Shown one piece after another: positions 9,074-17,299 of a stretch of DNA of 64,000 bases. Both the position numbers and the translations under genes were made by a program. The notes beneath the pieces were generated by a model, which saw only the letters and a list, made by a program, of their open reading frames with translations, was not told where the DNA came from and made no database searches. The stretch is taken from positions 115,299 through 179,298 of the forward strand of contig CAMYKZ010000012.1 of assembly GCA_947259045.1 (NCBI GenBank). The letters are read 5' to 3'. How positions within the stretch are numbered: position 1 is the first letter of the stretch; every line of letters starts with the position of its first letter. The stretch comes from an uncultured Afifella sp. GTDB lineage: Bacteria; Pseudomonadota; Alphaproteobacteria; Rhizobiales; Afifellaceae.

Positions 9074-9259
9074 ACCCTGATCGCGGGACCGTTGTTTGCC
9101 CATCACGCGGGTTTGACCGGCTTTGACTGGTGCGGGCACCGGATTCCACTGCACAATAGGCCCGAATTTATCGTGCACGCACTTGATATCGGGCGCGCGA
9201 ACGCAGAAGCCGGATGCCGGGAATGGGCTGAGAACCGGTCGGAACCGGGAGATCTGATC

Positions 9260-10234
9260 ATGAAACGGATATTGACGCTGTTTGTACTTTGCCTGCTGCT
9301 CGGCCTCGTCAATGCCGCCCAGGCCAATCCGGAATCCTGGAAACTTCGCGGCTGGGACAAGACCGATTTCGACAGAACCAGTGTCGATTTTTCCGAGATC
9401 CTTTCCGGCGGCCCACCCAAGGACGGCATCCCTTCCATCGACAATCCGAAATTCGCCGCCGCCAGCGATGTTGATAATATTCCAGCCACAGAACCGGTGA
9501 TCCGGCTGGAGATCAACGGCGACAAGCGCGCTTATCCGCTTCGGGTCATGACGTGGCACGAGATCGTCAATGATACGGTTGGCGGTGTGCCGGTGGCCGT
9601 CACCTATTGTCCGCTGTGCAATTCGGCCATCGTGTTTGAACGCATTGTCGCCGGCAAGGAAACGACGTTCGGCACCACGGGCATGCTGCGTAATTCCGAC
9701 CTCGTCATGTACGACCGCAACACGGAAACCTGGTGGCAGCAATTTACCGGCGAAGCCATTGTCGGCGAACGCATGGGCGATCTTTTGAAGATGCTGCCGG
9801 TCCGCGTCGTTTCATTCAGCGAATTTCAGAGCGAGGCGCCCGATGGCAAGGTGGTTCTGCCGGCGCTTGCGACGCGACCCTACGGCATGAACCCTTACGA
9901 CGGCTATGACAGCCGTCAGAGGCCCTACCCGTTTTTTAACGGCAAGTTGCCGGAAGACATCGATCCGATGGCCCGGGTCATTGTGGTGCGCGAAGGCGCT
10001 TCGGTGAAAGCCGTCAGTCTGGCGATGGTGCGCGAGAAGAAAACCGTCGACCTCGACGGCATTCAGGTCAGCTGGGTCGAAGGGGTTAATTCCGCGCTTG
10101 ATACGCGGGAGATCGCCCGGGGCCGCGATGTCGGATCGGTGCGGGTCCTGAAAGACGGCAAGGACCTGGTGCACGACATTACGTTCGCCTTTGCATTCTT
10201 CGCGTTCCACCCGGATATCAAGATCGTCAATTAG
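9260..10234 (+). CDS. DUF3179 domain-containing exported protein
   Basis: 324 residues with a Sec signal peptide at 1-22 (hydrophobic core LTLFVLCLLLGLV, cleavage after AQA). The mature protein has the DUF3179 hallmarks: PVIRLEINGDKRAYPLRVM, then VTYCPLCNSAIVFER with a C-x2-C near residues 117-120, and DLVMYDRNTETWWQQFTGEA. The function of this family is not known; the CPLC pair suggests metal binding or a redox role, which is inference. The ATG at 9260 has GGGAG 8 bases upstream. Confidence 0.85.
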   Translation: MKRILTLFVLCLLLGLVNAAQANPESWKLRGWDKTDFDRTSVDFSEILSGGPPKDGIPSIDNPKFAAASDVDNIPATEPVIRLEINGDKRAYPLRVMTWHEIVNDTVGGVPVAVTYCPLCNSAIVFERIVAGKETTFGTTGMLRNSDLVMYDRNTETWWQQFTGEAIVGERMGDLLKMLPVRVVSFSEFQSEAPDGKVVLPALATRPYGMNPYDGYDSRQRPYPFFNGKLPEDIDPMARVIVVREGASVKAVSLAMVREKKTVDLDGIQVSWVEGVNSALDTREIARGRDVGSVRVLKDGKDLVHDITFAFAFFAFHPDIKIVN

Positions 10235-10307
10235 ACCGATCAGCTCTGTAGCCGTCATTTTTCAACGGGGACTTGCCTCCGATGGCGCGGGCGCGCAAAT
10301 TGCCGGC

Positions 10308-10724
10308 ATGATGTTCCGATTCATGTTGCTGATTGCGTTGATAATTGTCTCGGGGCCGGCCACTCTGGTCCGGCCTGTTGCGGCCCAACAGCCGGAGCAG
10401 GCACAATCATTCGAACCGCCGCCGCCGATTTATGAGGCCAGCCTGCTCCGGCTGGCGGAAGTGCTCGGCGGTCTGTATTTCCTGCGCGGCCTGTGCGACA
10501 GCGGCGATGCAGAGGGCTGGAAACAGGACATGGAAGCAATTCTGGCCGCCGAGGCGCCGGGACCGCTCAGAAAATCCAGGCTGGTTGCGCGTTTCAATCA
10601 TGGCTTTGAAACCTTCAATGCCGGACACCGGTCCTGCACCCCGGCGTCACGGCGCGTGATGGCGCTCTATCTTGACGAAGCACGGCGGACTGTCAGTGAC
10701 GTGCGCCTTCGTTACAGCCAATGA
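10308..10724 (+). CDS. TIGR02301 family exported protein
   Basis: 138 residues starting MMFRFMLLIALIIV, with a signal peptide ending near VAA-QQ. The mature part (SLLRLAEVLGGLYFLRGLCDSGDA ... SCTPASRRVMALYLDEA) matches a small periplasmic family largely confined to Hyphomicrobiales, known as TIGR02301, function unknown. Two cysteines (in GLCDSG and RSCTP) could form a disulfide. The start is one of two adjacent ATGs (10308 or 10311). Confidence 0.75.
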   Translation: MMFRFMLLIALIIVSGPATLVRPVAAQQPEQAQSFEPPPPIYEASLLRLAEVLGGLYFLRGLCDSGDAEGWKQDMEAILAAEAPGPLRKSRLVARFNHGFETFNAGHRSCTPASRRVMALYLDEARRTVSDVRLRYSQ

Positions 10725-10851
10725 CATGACCCGCGGCGGTAACCACGCCCGTCAACGATTGATGTTAACTTTCCGGTAATTTTTCGTGCCTGTGCCGCAA
10801 TCCCCGTGATAACGATTGATCAACGAGACAACCGGGTGAAGCGGGGGAAGT

Positions 10852-11109
10852 ATGGACGCGACCATAAAGGCAGACGACGAGCTGGAAATTGCCAACCAGA
10901 AACAGGAGGCCTATCAGCGGCTGAGCCACGCCTGGCAGGAGGCCCTGACTGCCGGCATAGAGCCGGATGTCGTCGCCCATGCCGCACTGTTTGCGGCTCT
11001 CAGCGATCTGGTTGAGACCTACGGAGAAGATGCGGTGGCGGTGTATACGTCAAAGCTAGCCGAGCGCGTCAATCGGGGCGAGTTCAGCATGCCGGACCGG
11101 CTGAACTAA
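10852..11109 (+). CDS. Small hypothetical protein
   Basis: 85 residues, predicted all-helical and soluble (EIANQKQEAYQRLSHAWQEAL, then VAHAALFAALSDLVETYG). A GGGGGAA ribosome site lies just before the ATG. The amphipathic pattern and good ribosome site support a real gene, probably a conserved short protein of related bacteria. No function can be assigned. A strong hairpin lies 48 bases after its stop. Confidence 0.65.
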   Translation: MDATIKADDELEIANQKQEAYQRLSHAWQEALTAGIEPDVVAHAALFAALSDLVETYGEDAVAVYTSKLAERVNRGEFSMPDRLN

Positions 11110-11156
11110 CAATTCCGTCGCAGGCGGCTGACAAAGTACCATTCCTGAAAATACAT

Positions 11157-11185
11157 ATCGGGCTGATCATCATGATCAGCCCGAT
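11157..11185. terminator. Strong hairpin, probable transcription terminator
   Basis: A perfect inverted repeat with 14-base arms, ATCGGGCTGATCAT and ATGATCAGCCCGAT, around one central base. The right arm is followed by TTCGTTTCT rather than a pure T run. It sits downstream of the 85-residue gene and could also end transcription from the opposite side. Confidence 0.6.
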
Positions 11186-11481
11186 TTCGTTTCTGCCGCT
11201 GCGACAGGTCCGGCGGCAATCCCGCCACATCCGGGCAGCGGACGGAACCGCCTGATCGGGAAGAAAGCCGAACCGCGTTTTCGTTCATGGACAAAAGTCT
11301 TCAGCGCGATATTCGCCCCCTCCGGTTCGATCCAAGCCGGTGTGAATTCGATTGGCTTCAATTGAATATCAGCCGTGGCATCGACAAGAACCGCACCCGG
11401 ATTATCGCCCAGCTGTTCGACCCAACGATCCATCAAAGGAATGTTTATCAAGACAAGCTGTTTCAGTGAATTTAGTTTCAA
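11176..11481 (-). CDS. Doubtful small ORF, hypothetical
   Basis: 101 codons starting MKLNSLKQLVLINIPLMDRW. The first 70 residues look protein-like, but the C-terminus is poor and the stop codon lies inside the terminator-like hairpin. It would read out of the AT-rich gap. No family was recognised. It may be a decayed gene or a chance frame. Confidence 0.25.
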   Translation of the reverse strand: MKLNSLKQLVLINIPLMDRWVEQLGDNPGAVLVDATADIQLKPIEFTPAWIEPEGANIALKTFVHERKRGSAFFPIRRFRPLPGCGGIAAGPVAAAETKSG

Positions 11482-11772
11482 GGTACAAAAACATAAATCC
11501 AGAATAACATACTAAACTTCTGATAGCGTTAACCATAAAATATGAACCGACCAAGAATATATTTTTACTAATTCTGCAATATATTCGAATTTTACTACTG
11601 TATTTATCGACTCAAGATCATTAAGTTTACTACATTTTCTAGTTGTAATAATTATCAATTTATTGTCACAATTCTATGATTAATCTTATTTAATTTTTCT
11701 TGTAATTCTGACTCTACGGAATGATATTGGAAATTAATTAGTATTCTGAAGAACGAAACCAAGGGGACTATC
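11482..11772. other. AT-rich intergenic region upstream of the TAXI-SodC gene
   Basis: About 290 bases without a gene, strikingly AT-rich by eye against the GC-rich surroundings (for example around 11540-11600 and 11630-11700). It contains many short A and T tracts and several TAT-rich candidates for -10 elements, but no single promoter can be chosen. It most likely holds the promoter and control sites of the gene starting at 11773. Confidence 0.6.
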
Positions 11773-13332
11773 ATGGGGATCTTGACCGCAAAATTGCGCA
11801 CGGGCCTGTTCATGTTGTTGGCGGCTTCATCGACTGCAGCATTTGCGCAGAGTGGCGAATCCGTACAGCAGACCATGGACAGAATTAATCTCGCCACCAT
11901 CACTATTGTTGGCGGTGACATCAATAGTACAAGCGCGCGTCTGGTATATGATATGGGTGCAGTATTGAACGACGGGGACCGTCGGCGCATCCTTCCGGTA
12001 CTTGGTCTGGATGCGGTACAAACCGTCTCCGATGTCCTGCATCTGAAAGGCGTCGACCTCGGACTGGTGCATGAAGACGCACTTGATGCGTTGGGCGAGA
12101 CCAACGTCATACCCAATGTCAGGAACCGGTTGGAGCACATTGCAAGGCTCAGCCATGACAATGTTTACGTCATTGCCGGCAGTTCGCTTGAGAATATCAG
12201 ACAACTGGACGGCAAGACCGTCAGCTTCGGTCCCGGCGCTCCGAGCCCTTACACAACTCCGGCATTGTTGTTTCAGGCTCACGGGATCGACGTCAATCCG
12301 GTTAATCTGGATCACGCCGACGCCATCGAAGACATCAAAAACGGCAAGATCGCCGCGACTGTCATTGTCGGCGGCGACCTAAAGGAAATCGCGGCCCGGC
12401 TGCGCTTCGACAAGGACGTCCGCCTGCTTTCTGTCGAGTTACCCGCCAATTCGGACAAATATCTGCCGGTCAGTCTGACGAACAGTGATTTTCCGGAAAT
12501 AATCCCGGCGGGCACGAAGCTCGATACGGTGTCGGTCGCGTTGATCATGGTCGTCAACCGCTGGGCGTCAAGCCATCCACGGCACCGGAAAGTCGGCGAT
12601 TTTGTCGAAGCCCTGTTTTCGCGGTTTGAGGAATTCAGGGAACCGGCCCGTTCTCCAAAGTGGCAAGAGGTCAACCTGGCAGCCAAAGTGGTGAACTGGG
12701 ACAAGTTTCGGCCTGCAAGAGACTGGCTGGAAAACAATCAGCAACTGCGTGATGAAAATGTCGCCAGGCTGGAAGGCTTTTTCGAAGGTTTCCTGGCGCG
12801 TAACGACAAGATAAATCTCACCCGCGTCGAACGGGAAGCGCTTTTCCAGGAATTTCTCAGCTGGCCGAAAAACCCGATCGAAACCGAAGTCTCCGTGCGA
12901 TTGATTTCCGCGAACGGGATTGGCGAAAAGATCGGCACGATCAAGTTGCGGAACACGGAAATTGCGGTCGCCGGGCGGACGGAACCCGCCTTGCTGATAA
13001 CGCCGAAACTAAGCGGTCTAAGACCTGGCGGCTATGCCTTCCATGTCCATGCGAACCCGGATTGCTCCCCGGGCGACAAGGACGGGCAGAGAGTGGCAGG
13101 CCTCGGCGCCGGCGGGCATTTGTGGCTGTCGGGAACCGGAGCGCTTGAAGGCCAGACCTTCGGCAGCCATCTGGGCGATCTTCCGGACCTGATTGCCGAC
13201 GACGACGGCGCCGCAACGAAGGAACTGGTCGCCGCCCGGCTCACGCTTGCGGACCTGGCGAACCGGGCAATCATGCTGCATGCCAGTCAGGACGATGCCT
13301 CATCCCGGATGGCTTGCGGCGTCATAAGATAA
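11773..13332 (+). CDS. Periplasmic TAXI-type solute-binding protein fused to a Cu/Zn-SOD-like domain
   Basis: 519 residues. Signal peptide 1-25 (cleavage after AFA), with AAGGGG before the ATG. Residues about 40-310 resemble TAXI/NMT1-type periplasmic binding proteins (ITIVGGDINSTSARLVYDMG, VDLGLVHEDAL, VYVIAGSSLENI, LDGKTVSFG). A helical linker follows (about 315-365). Residues about 371-519 resemble bacterial SodC: FHVH with H424 and H426, C431 in NPDCSPG, AGGH with H449, HLGDLP with H466 and D469, LHAS with H503, and RMACGVI with R512 and C515. The equivalents of the four copper ligands, the disulfide cysteines and the active-site Arg are kept. The zinc-ligand His that normally lies between H449 and H466 is missing (SGTGALEG instead), and the loop before RMACGVI is short, as in copper-only SODs. 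The ligand of the binding domain is unknown and no TRAP permease lies nearby. Confidence 0.8.
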   Translation: MGILTAKLRTGLFMLLAASSTAAFAQSGESVQQTMDRINLATITIVGGDINSTSARLVYDMGAVLNDGDRRRILPVLGLDAVQTVSDVLHLKGVDLGLVHEDALDALGETNVIPNVRNRLEHIARLSHDNVYVIAGSSLENIRQLDGKTVSFGPGAPSPYTTPALLFQAHGIDVNPVNLDHADAIEDIKNGKIAATVIVGGDLKEIAARLRFDKDVRLLSVELPANSDKYLPVSLTNSDFPEIIPAGTKLDTVSVALIMVVNRWASSHPRHRKVGDFVEALFSRFEEFREPARSPKWQEVNLAAKVVNWDKFRPARDWLENNQQLRDENVARLEGFFEGFLARNDKINLTRVEREALFQEFLSWPKNPIETEVSVRLISANGIGEKIGTIKLRNTEIAVAGRTEPALLITPKLSGLRPGGYAFHVHANPDCSPGDKDGQRVAGLGAGGHLWLSGTGALEGQTFGSHLGDLPDLIADDDGAATKELVAARLTLADLANRAIMLHASQDDASSRMACGVIR

Positions 13333-13393
13333 CAAGTGATCGCTCCGGCGGAGCGGCAGGATATTCCAGAGTTGTTGCGTAAGGGATACCAAA

Positions 13394-14866
13394 ATGAGTA
13401 CGGACGAAAACAGGAAATGGTGGCCAGCGGGCGAATATCGTTCAGACACGGAATTCGCCAAGACCGGACAAGAACGGCCTGACCGGTCGCCAGACGTTGA
13501 CGATGGAGCAGATAATTCGCTCGATGAACTCGACACACTTCTGCAAGAGATCAATATTGAAGACAGCAGTGGCGCGGGGAATCCCTGGCCGTCTGGGAAC
13601 CGGACAGGAGATGCGACAACGGCTTCCGACGCTAACCGTTTCCCGCTAATCGATACCGAGCTTGAGAAGCTTGTCAGCGATCTGGCGAACGAAAGCGGGT
13701 TTGAGGACGATGTATCCACGCGGTCTCTGGCCAGGAAACTGGCGCCGCCGAATGCGCCGGATAAGGCACAAGGCGATGATCCCGACCAGGCCGCGGGGAC
13801 GACTTCGGCAACTGACGCATCTGAAGGCCAGGATGAGCCGCGCCGGCGCCGCCTGAGGCTGAGGCCGGTCTGGCGGGTGCAGGGGCACCAGGCGCAGATC
13901 GAACCCGCGCCGGCCGGCAATTTCGACGCCCCGCTGCTCACTCAGCAGGTTCGCGGGGCGGCACTGGGAGCCGGTGCGACAATGTTACTGTTCGCCGCCG
14001 CTATTGCTGCATTCAGCTTTGTCGGACCTCTCAACCGGCTGTTGCCGGACCGGTCCGTCATGGTCTCTGACAATGCCGAAACACCGGATCGGAGCGGGGA
14101 CGCCGATGACGCCGGCCAGAACGTGAGCGTACAGACTGATCAGCCGGCAATGGATATTGCGGCCGGCCTGACCGGGACCGCGTCGCCTGACAAGTCGGAC
14201 GAACGCATCGTTCAGGATTCTGTCGTTCAGGCCGTTTTGAAGGACCCGGAGAAGCGCGCTCTGAACCCTGACAATGAAACCGGGATTGAGGTTCGCCAAC
14301 CGGAATTCGATGCCGATCCGGTGACGACAGGATCCATCACGCGTTCCGACTCCGCTGGTGTCTCCGAAATGACCCGGAATGATTTGGCAGCAAACCCCGA
14401 CTCAGACGCGTCAGCCGTCAAGCCGGATGATGTGAATGCGAGCGTCGAACCGAGCGTTTCAGTTGATGATGCGGGGGCACATGCCCCGGGTCTGCCGGCC
14501 ACCAAACCGACGATGCCGGTTTCGGCACAACAGGCAGCACGGCTTGACGAAGCCGGCCCGGTGGAGAAACGCCCGCAGTCAATGGTGGACCGCCTGCTGG
14601 CGCGGGCCCATCAATTGCTGCAAGCCGGTGATATCGCTCCTGCCCGGCGGCTGTTTCACCGGGTCGTCGCAATGGGCGACAGCCGCGGCGCCAAAGGCGT
14701 TGGCATGACCTATGATCCGGAGATTTACAAGACCCTTCCGGTCATCGGCCTGACGCCCGATAGCGGCCAGGCGGAAGCCTGGTACCGCAAAGCCCGCGAA
14801 TTGTCCTCAAAGGAAGTCGTTTACGGCGAAACGAAAACGGAGGCGGCGCCCGATCTGCAGAACTGA
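13394..14866 (+). CDS. Single-pass membrane protein with helical-repeat (SLR/TPR-like) C-terminus
   Basis: 490 residues. Residues 1-150 are acidic and probably disordered. A basic stretch (RRRRLRLRP, 150-158) precedes one transmembrane helix at about 188-210. A long acidic, proline- and serine-containing linker follows (220-390). The final 95 residues form a compact helical domain (MVDRLLARAHQLLQAGDIAPARRLFHRVV ... AEAWYRKARELSS read in parts) similar to Sel1/TPR repeats. The positive-inside rule places the C-terminus in the periplasm. It starts 61 bases after the TAXI-SodC gene on the same strand, so the two are probably one operon and both act outside the inner membrane. No family name is certain. 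Confidence 0.75.
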   Translation: MSTDENRKWWPAGEYRSDTEFAKTGQERPDRSPDVDDGADNSLDELDTLLQEINIEDSSGAGNPWPSGNRTGDATTASDANRFPLIDTELEKLVSDLANESGFEDDVSTRSLARKLAPPNAPDKAQGDDPDQAAGTTSATDASEGQDEPRRRRLRLRPVWRVQGHQAQIEPAPAGNFDAPLLTQQVRGAALGAGATMLLFAAAIAAFSFVGPLNRLLPDRSVMVSDNAETPDRSGDADDAGQNVSVQTDQPAMDIAAGLTGTASPDKSDERIVQDSVVQAVLKDPEKRALNPDNETGIEVRQPEFDADPVTTGSITRSDSAGVSEMTRNDLAANPDSDASAVKPDDVNASVEPSVSVDDAGAHAPGLPATKPTMPVSAQQAARLDEAGPVEKRPQSMVDRLLARAHQLLQAGDIAPARRLFHRVVAMGDSRGAKGVGMTYDPEIYKTLPVIGLTPDSGQAEAWYRKARELSSKEVVYGETKTEAAPDLQN

Positions 14867-14957
14867 GCGGGCTCTTTGAGCACCCGCTTGCGGGAACCCT
14901 CGGCAACCTGAAGCAGGCCATATCGCAAACGCGATGTGCCGGTGATACCATCCGCGG

Positions 14958-15707
14958 ATGTCCGACCCACTCACCATCATGGCTATCGCCGGAACATTTC
15001 TGCTTGCCGGCACAGTCAAGGGCGTGATCGGCCTCGGCCTTCCGACAATCAGCCTTGCGCTCCTGACAGTGGCGATTGACCTTCATAGCGCAATGGCGCT
15101 GATGCTCGTGCCATCGCTGGTCACCAATCTCTGGCAGGCGCTGGCAGGCGGCAATGCCGGACCGATCCTGCGCCGCATTTGGCCGTTTCTGCTGATGGCG
15201 ATTGTCACGATCTGGCTCGGCGCAACCGCATTGACACGAATTGACCCGTCATGGCTGTCAGCGCTTCTGGGGCTTTTGCTGGTCGCCTACGCCGCCGCAG
15301 GCCTTGCCGGCCGCCAGTTCACCATCACATCCCGTCAGGAAGTGTGGATTGGTCCCTTGCTTGGCTCAATCAATGGTATCCTGACCGGCATGACGGGGTC
15401 ATTTGTGGTGCCGGGCGTCCTGTTCCTGCAGGCCGTCGGGCTGTCACGCGACATGCTGATCCAGGCGATGGGCATCCTGTTCTGCGCCTCCACGCTGGCG
15501 CTGGCGCTTGCGCTGCAGGGAAACGGCCTGCTCACGGCACAATCGAGTATTGTTTCCGCCGCCTCATTGGTACCGGCAATCGCCGGCATGTGGATCGGGC
15601 AGAATGTCGGGCAAAAACTGTCAGAAAGCCGATTCCGCCGTATTTTTTTCCTGTCATTGCTGATTCTGGGCGGCTACATCGTTGCAGGCGCGACAGGGGC
15701 CGGCTGA
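14958..15707 (+). CDS. TauE/SafE family membrane transporter (sulfite-exporter type)
   Basis: 249 residues, almost entirely hydrophobic, with about eight predicted transmembrane helices. The start (FLLAGTVKGVIGLGLPTISL) and the internal repeat (LLGSINGILTGMTGSFVVPG) are the paired signature of the TauE/SafE (DUF81) family. Members export sulfite, sulfoacetate or other small anions through the inner membrane; the substrate here is not known. It follows the TAXI-SodC locus by 91 bases on the same strand, so read-through is possible. Confidence 0.88.
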   Translation: MSDPLTIMAIAGTFLLAGTVKGVIGLGLPTISLALLTVAIDLHSAMALMLVPSLVTNLWQALAGGNAGPILRRIWPFLLMAIVTIWLGATALTRIDPSWLSALLGLLLVAYAAAGLAGRQFTITSRQEVWIGPLLGSINGILTGMTGSFVVPGVLFLQAVGLSRDMLIQAMGILFCASTLALALALQGNGLLTAQSSIVSAASLVPAIAGMWIGQNVGQKLSESRFRRIFFLSLLILGGYIVAGATGAG

Positions 15708-15841
15708 ACGGTGCGGATATTCCATGACCGCCTCGTTGTCGGAAAATAGCTGCGCCGCTGAGATTCATGCTATTGTCTGCAGAATCTGGGCATTGTGCGC
15801 AAAGCCGGACTGTTTGGGAAGATCCGGATTGGCGGTTGGAG

Positions 15842-16477
15842 ATGAAATTGCGAAATCTTGTTGCGGCGCTTTTATGGACCGGTCTTGTCTGGACGCCTTC
15901 ATTCGCTGCGGCGGCCATACGGACAGCGGCCGGCGAGAGTGAGACCTCCGAACCGGCGGCCCAACCCGACCCTGTCGAAGGTGTCGAGATCGAGACGGAG
16001 GATCCGGCGTCAGCCGATCGTATCGGCCGCTCGCCGGACCAGTTGCCGGCCCCGGTTCGCAAAACCTGGCAAGCGCTGATCGACGCAGCGCGCTCCGGCG
16101 ATATCAATGCCCTCAAACCGCTGATTGACGCGCAGCCGCAACCGCCGACATTCGCCTTCGGCGATATCGAAGACCCGATTGCCCATCTGAAATCACTGTC
16201 CGGCGATCCGGAAGGCCGTGAAGTTCTTGCAATCCTGCTTGAGGTGCTCGAAATCGGATTTGTGCGCGTCGATGCGGGTACGGACGAGGAAATGTATCTC
16301 TGGCCGTATTTCGCCGACGTGCCGTTGGAGAGGCTGACGCCGGAACAGGTGGTGGAAATGTTCACCATTCTGACGGCCGGCGATTATCAGGACATGCTGT
16401 CTTACGGCGCCTACATCTTTTTCCGCGTCGGCATCTCACCCGATGGCACCTGGCATTTTTTTGTTGCCGGCGACTGA
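15842..16477 (+). CDS. Exported hypothetical protein
   Basis: 211 residues with a signal peptide (MKLRNLVAALLWTGLVW..., cleavage near SFA-AA at 22). A low-complexity acidic and proline stretch follows to about residue 65, then a folded part (VRKTWQALIDAARSGDINALKPLID ... DGTWHFFVAGD). The ending is typical of a conserved rhizobial periplasmic family of unknown function. The ATG at 15842 was chosen for the signal peptide; the ribosome site is weak. The gene precedes tlyA on the same strand. Confidence 0.7.
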   Translation: MKLRNLVAALLWTGLVWTPSFAAAAIRTAAGESETSEPAAQPDPVEGVEIETEDPASADRIGRSPDQLPAPVRKTWQALIDAARSGDINALKPLIDAQPQPPTFAFGDIEDPIAHLKSLSGDPEGREVLAILLEVLEIGFVRVDAGTDEEMYLWPYFADVPLERLTPEQVVEMFTILTAGDYQDMLSYGAYIFFRVGISPDGTWHFFVAGD

Positions 16478-16537
16478 TCTGCCCGTCTGCCCCAGAAAAA
16501 AAGGCTGCCCAAAAAAAGCTGCGCAAAAGAAAAAGCA

Positions 16538-17299
16538 ATGACGAAAAAGCGGCTTGATGTGGCGCTGGTGGAGCGCGGTCTGGCGGCAAGCCGGGCGCGG
16601 GCGCGCGATGCGATTCTACGCGGCTGTGTCTGCGTGAACGGAGCTGTTTGCGGCAGACCGGGCCGGATTGTATCAACCGGCATGGCGCTAACCCTTGACG
16701 ATCCGGCTTCCGCCTACGTCTCACGCGCAGCGTTGAAGCTCGCCGCCGGACTTGACCGGTTTGCGCTTGATCCGGATGGACTTGGCATTCTCGACCTTGG
16801 CGCATCCACCGGAGGCTTCACCCAGGTCCTGCTTGAACGCGGCGCGGCGCATGTCCTGGCGGTCGATGTCGGCCATGGCCAGATGGCGGAACAGCTGGCC
16901 GCTGACATGCGCGTCAGCCTGTTGGAAAATCTCAATGCGCGGGATCTGAACGAAGATCATCTCGCCCGGTCCGACGGTTCGAGTATCAGGGTTCAGGCGA
17001 TTGTCTGCGATGTCAGTTTCATATCGCTGAGGCTTGCCCTTCCGGCTGCCCTGTCGCTTGCGGAACCGGATGCCTGGGGGGTCTTTCTGATCAAACCGCA
17101 GTTTGAGGTCGGGCGGCCACATATTGGCCGGGGCGGCCTTGTGCGCGATCCGGGGGTGGCGCAGAAGAGCGTCGACGGCATAAGCTGCTGGCTGACGGCG
17201 GATCAGAACTGGACCGTTCTCGGCGTTGAACCGGCGCCGCTTGCCGGGGCTGACGGTAATCAGGAATATCTGGTTGCCGCACGAAAGGGACAAGTCTGA
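16538..17299 (+). CDS. tlyA: TlyA-family rRNA 2'-O-methyltransferase (hemolysin A-like)
   Basis: 253 residues. An N-terminal S4 RNA-binding domain (KKRLDVALVERGLAASRARA, residues 3-60) is followed by an FtsJ-type methyltransferase fold: SAM motif ILDLGASTGGFTQVL near 87-101, AVDVGHGQM, DVSFISL and LIKPQFEVGR. TlyA proteins methylate ribosomal RNA 2'-hydroxyls at cytidines in 16S and, in some bacteria, 23S RNA. The stop overlaps the next start as TGATG, so translation is coupled to the RNA uridine methyltransferase downstream. Confidence 0.9.
   Translation: MTKKRLDVALVERGLAASRARARDAILRGCVCVNGAVCGRPGRIVSTGMALTLDDPASAYVSRAALKLAAGLDRFALDPDGLGILDLGASTGGFTQVLLERGAAHVLAVDVGHGQMAEQLAADMRVSLLENLNARDLNEDHLARSDGSSIRVQAIVCDVSFISLRLALPAALSLAEPDAWGVFLIKPQFEVGRPHIGRGGLVRDPGVAQKSVDGISCWLTADQNWTVLGVEPAPLAGADGNQEYLVAARKGQV

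Noticed and set aside
8339..9742. Long minus-strand frame across the Nudix and DUF3179 genes
   Set aside because: It overlaps two clearly coded genes, has no ribosome site and no family character.
11287..11469. 60-codon plus-strand frame next to the AT-rich gap
   Set aside because: No ribosome site, no recognisable features, and it overlaps a doubtful minus-strand frame.
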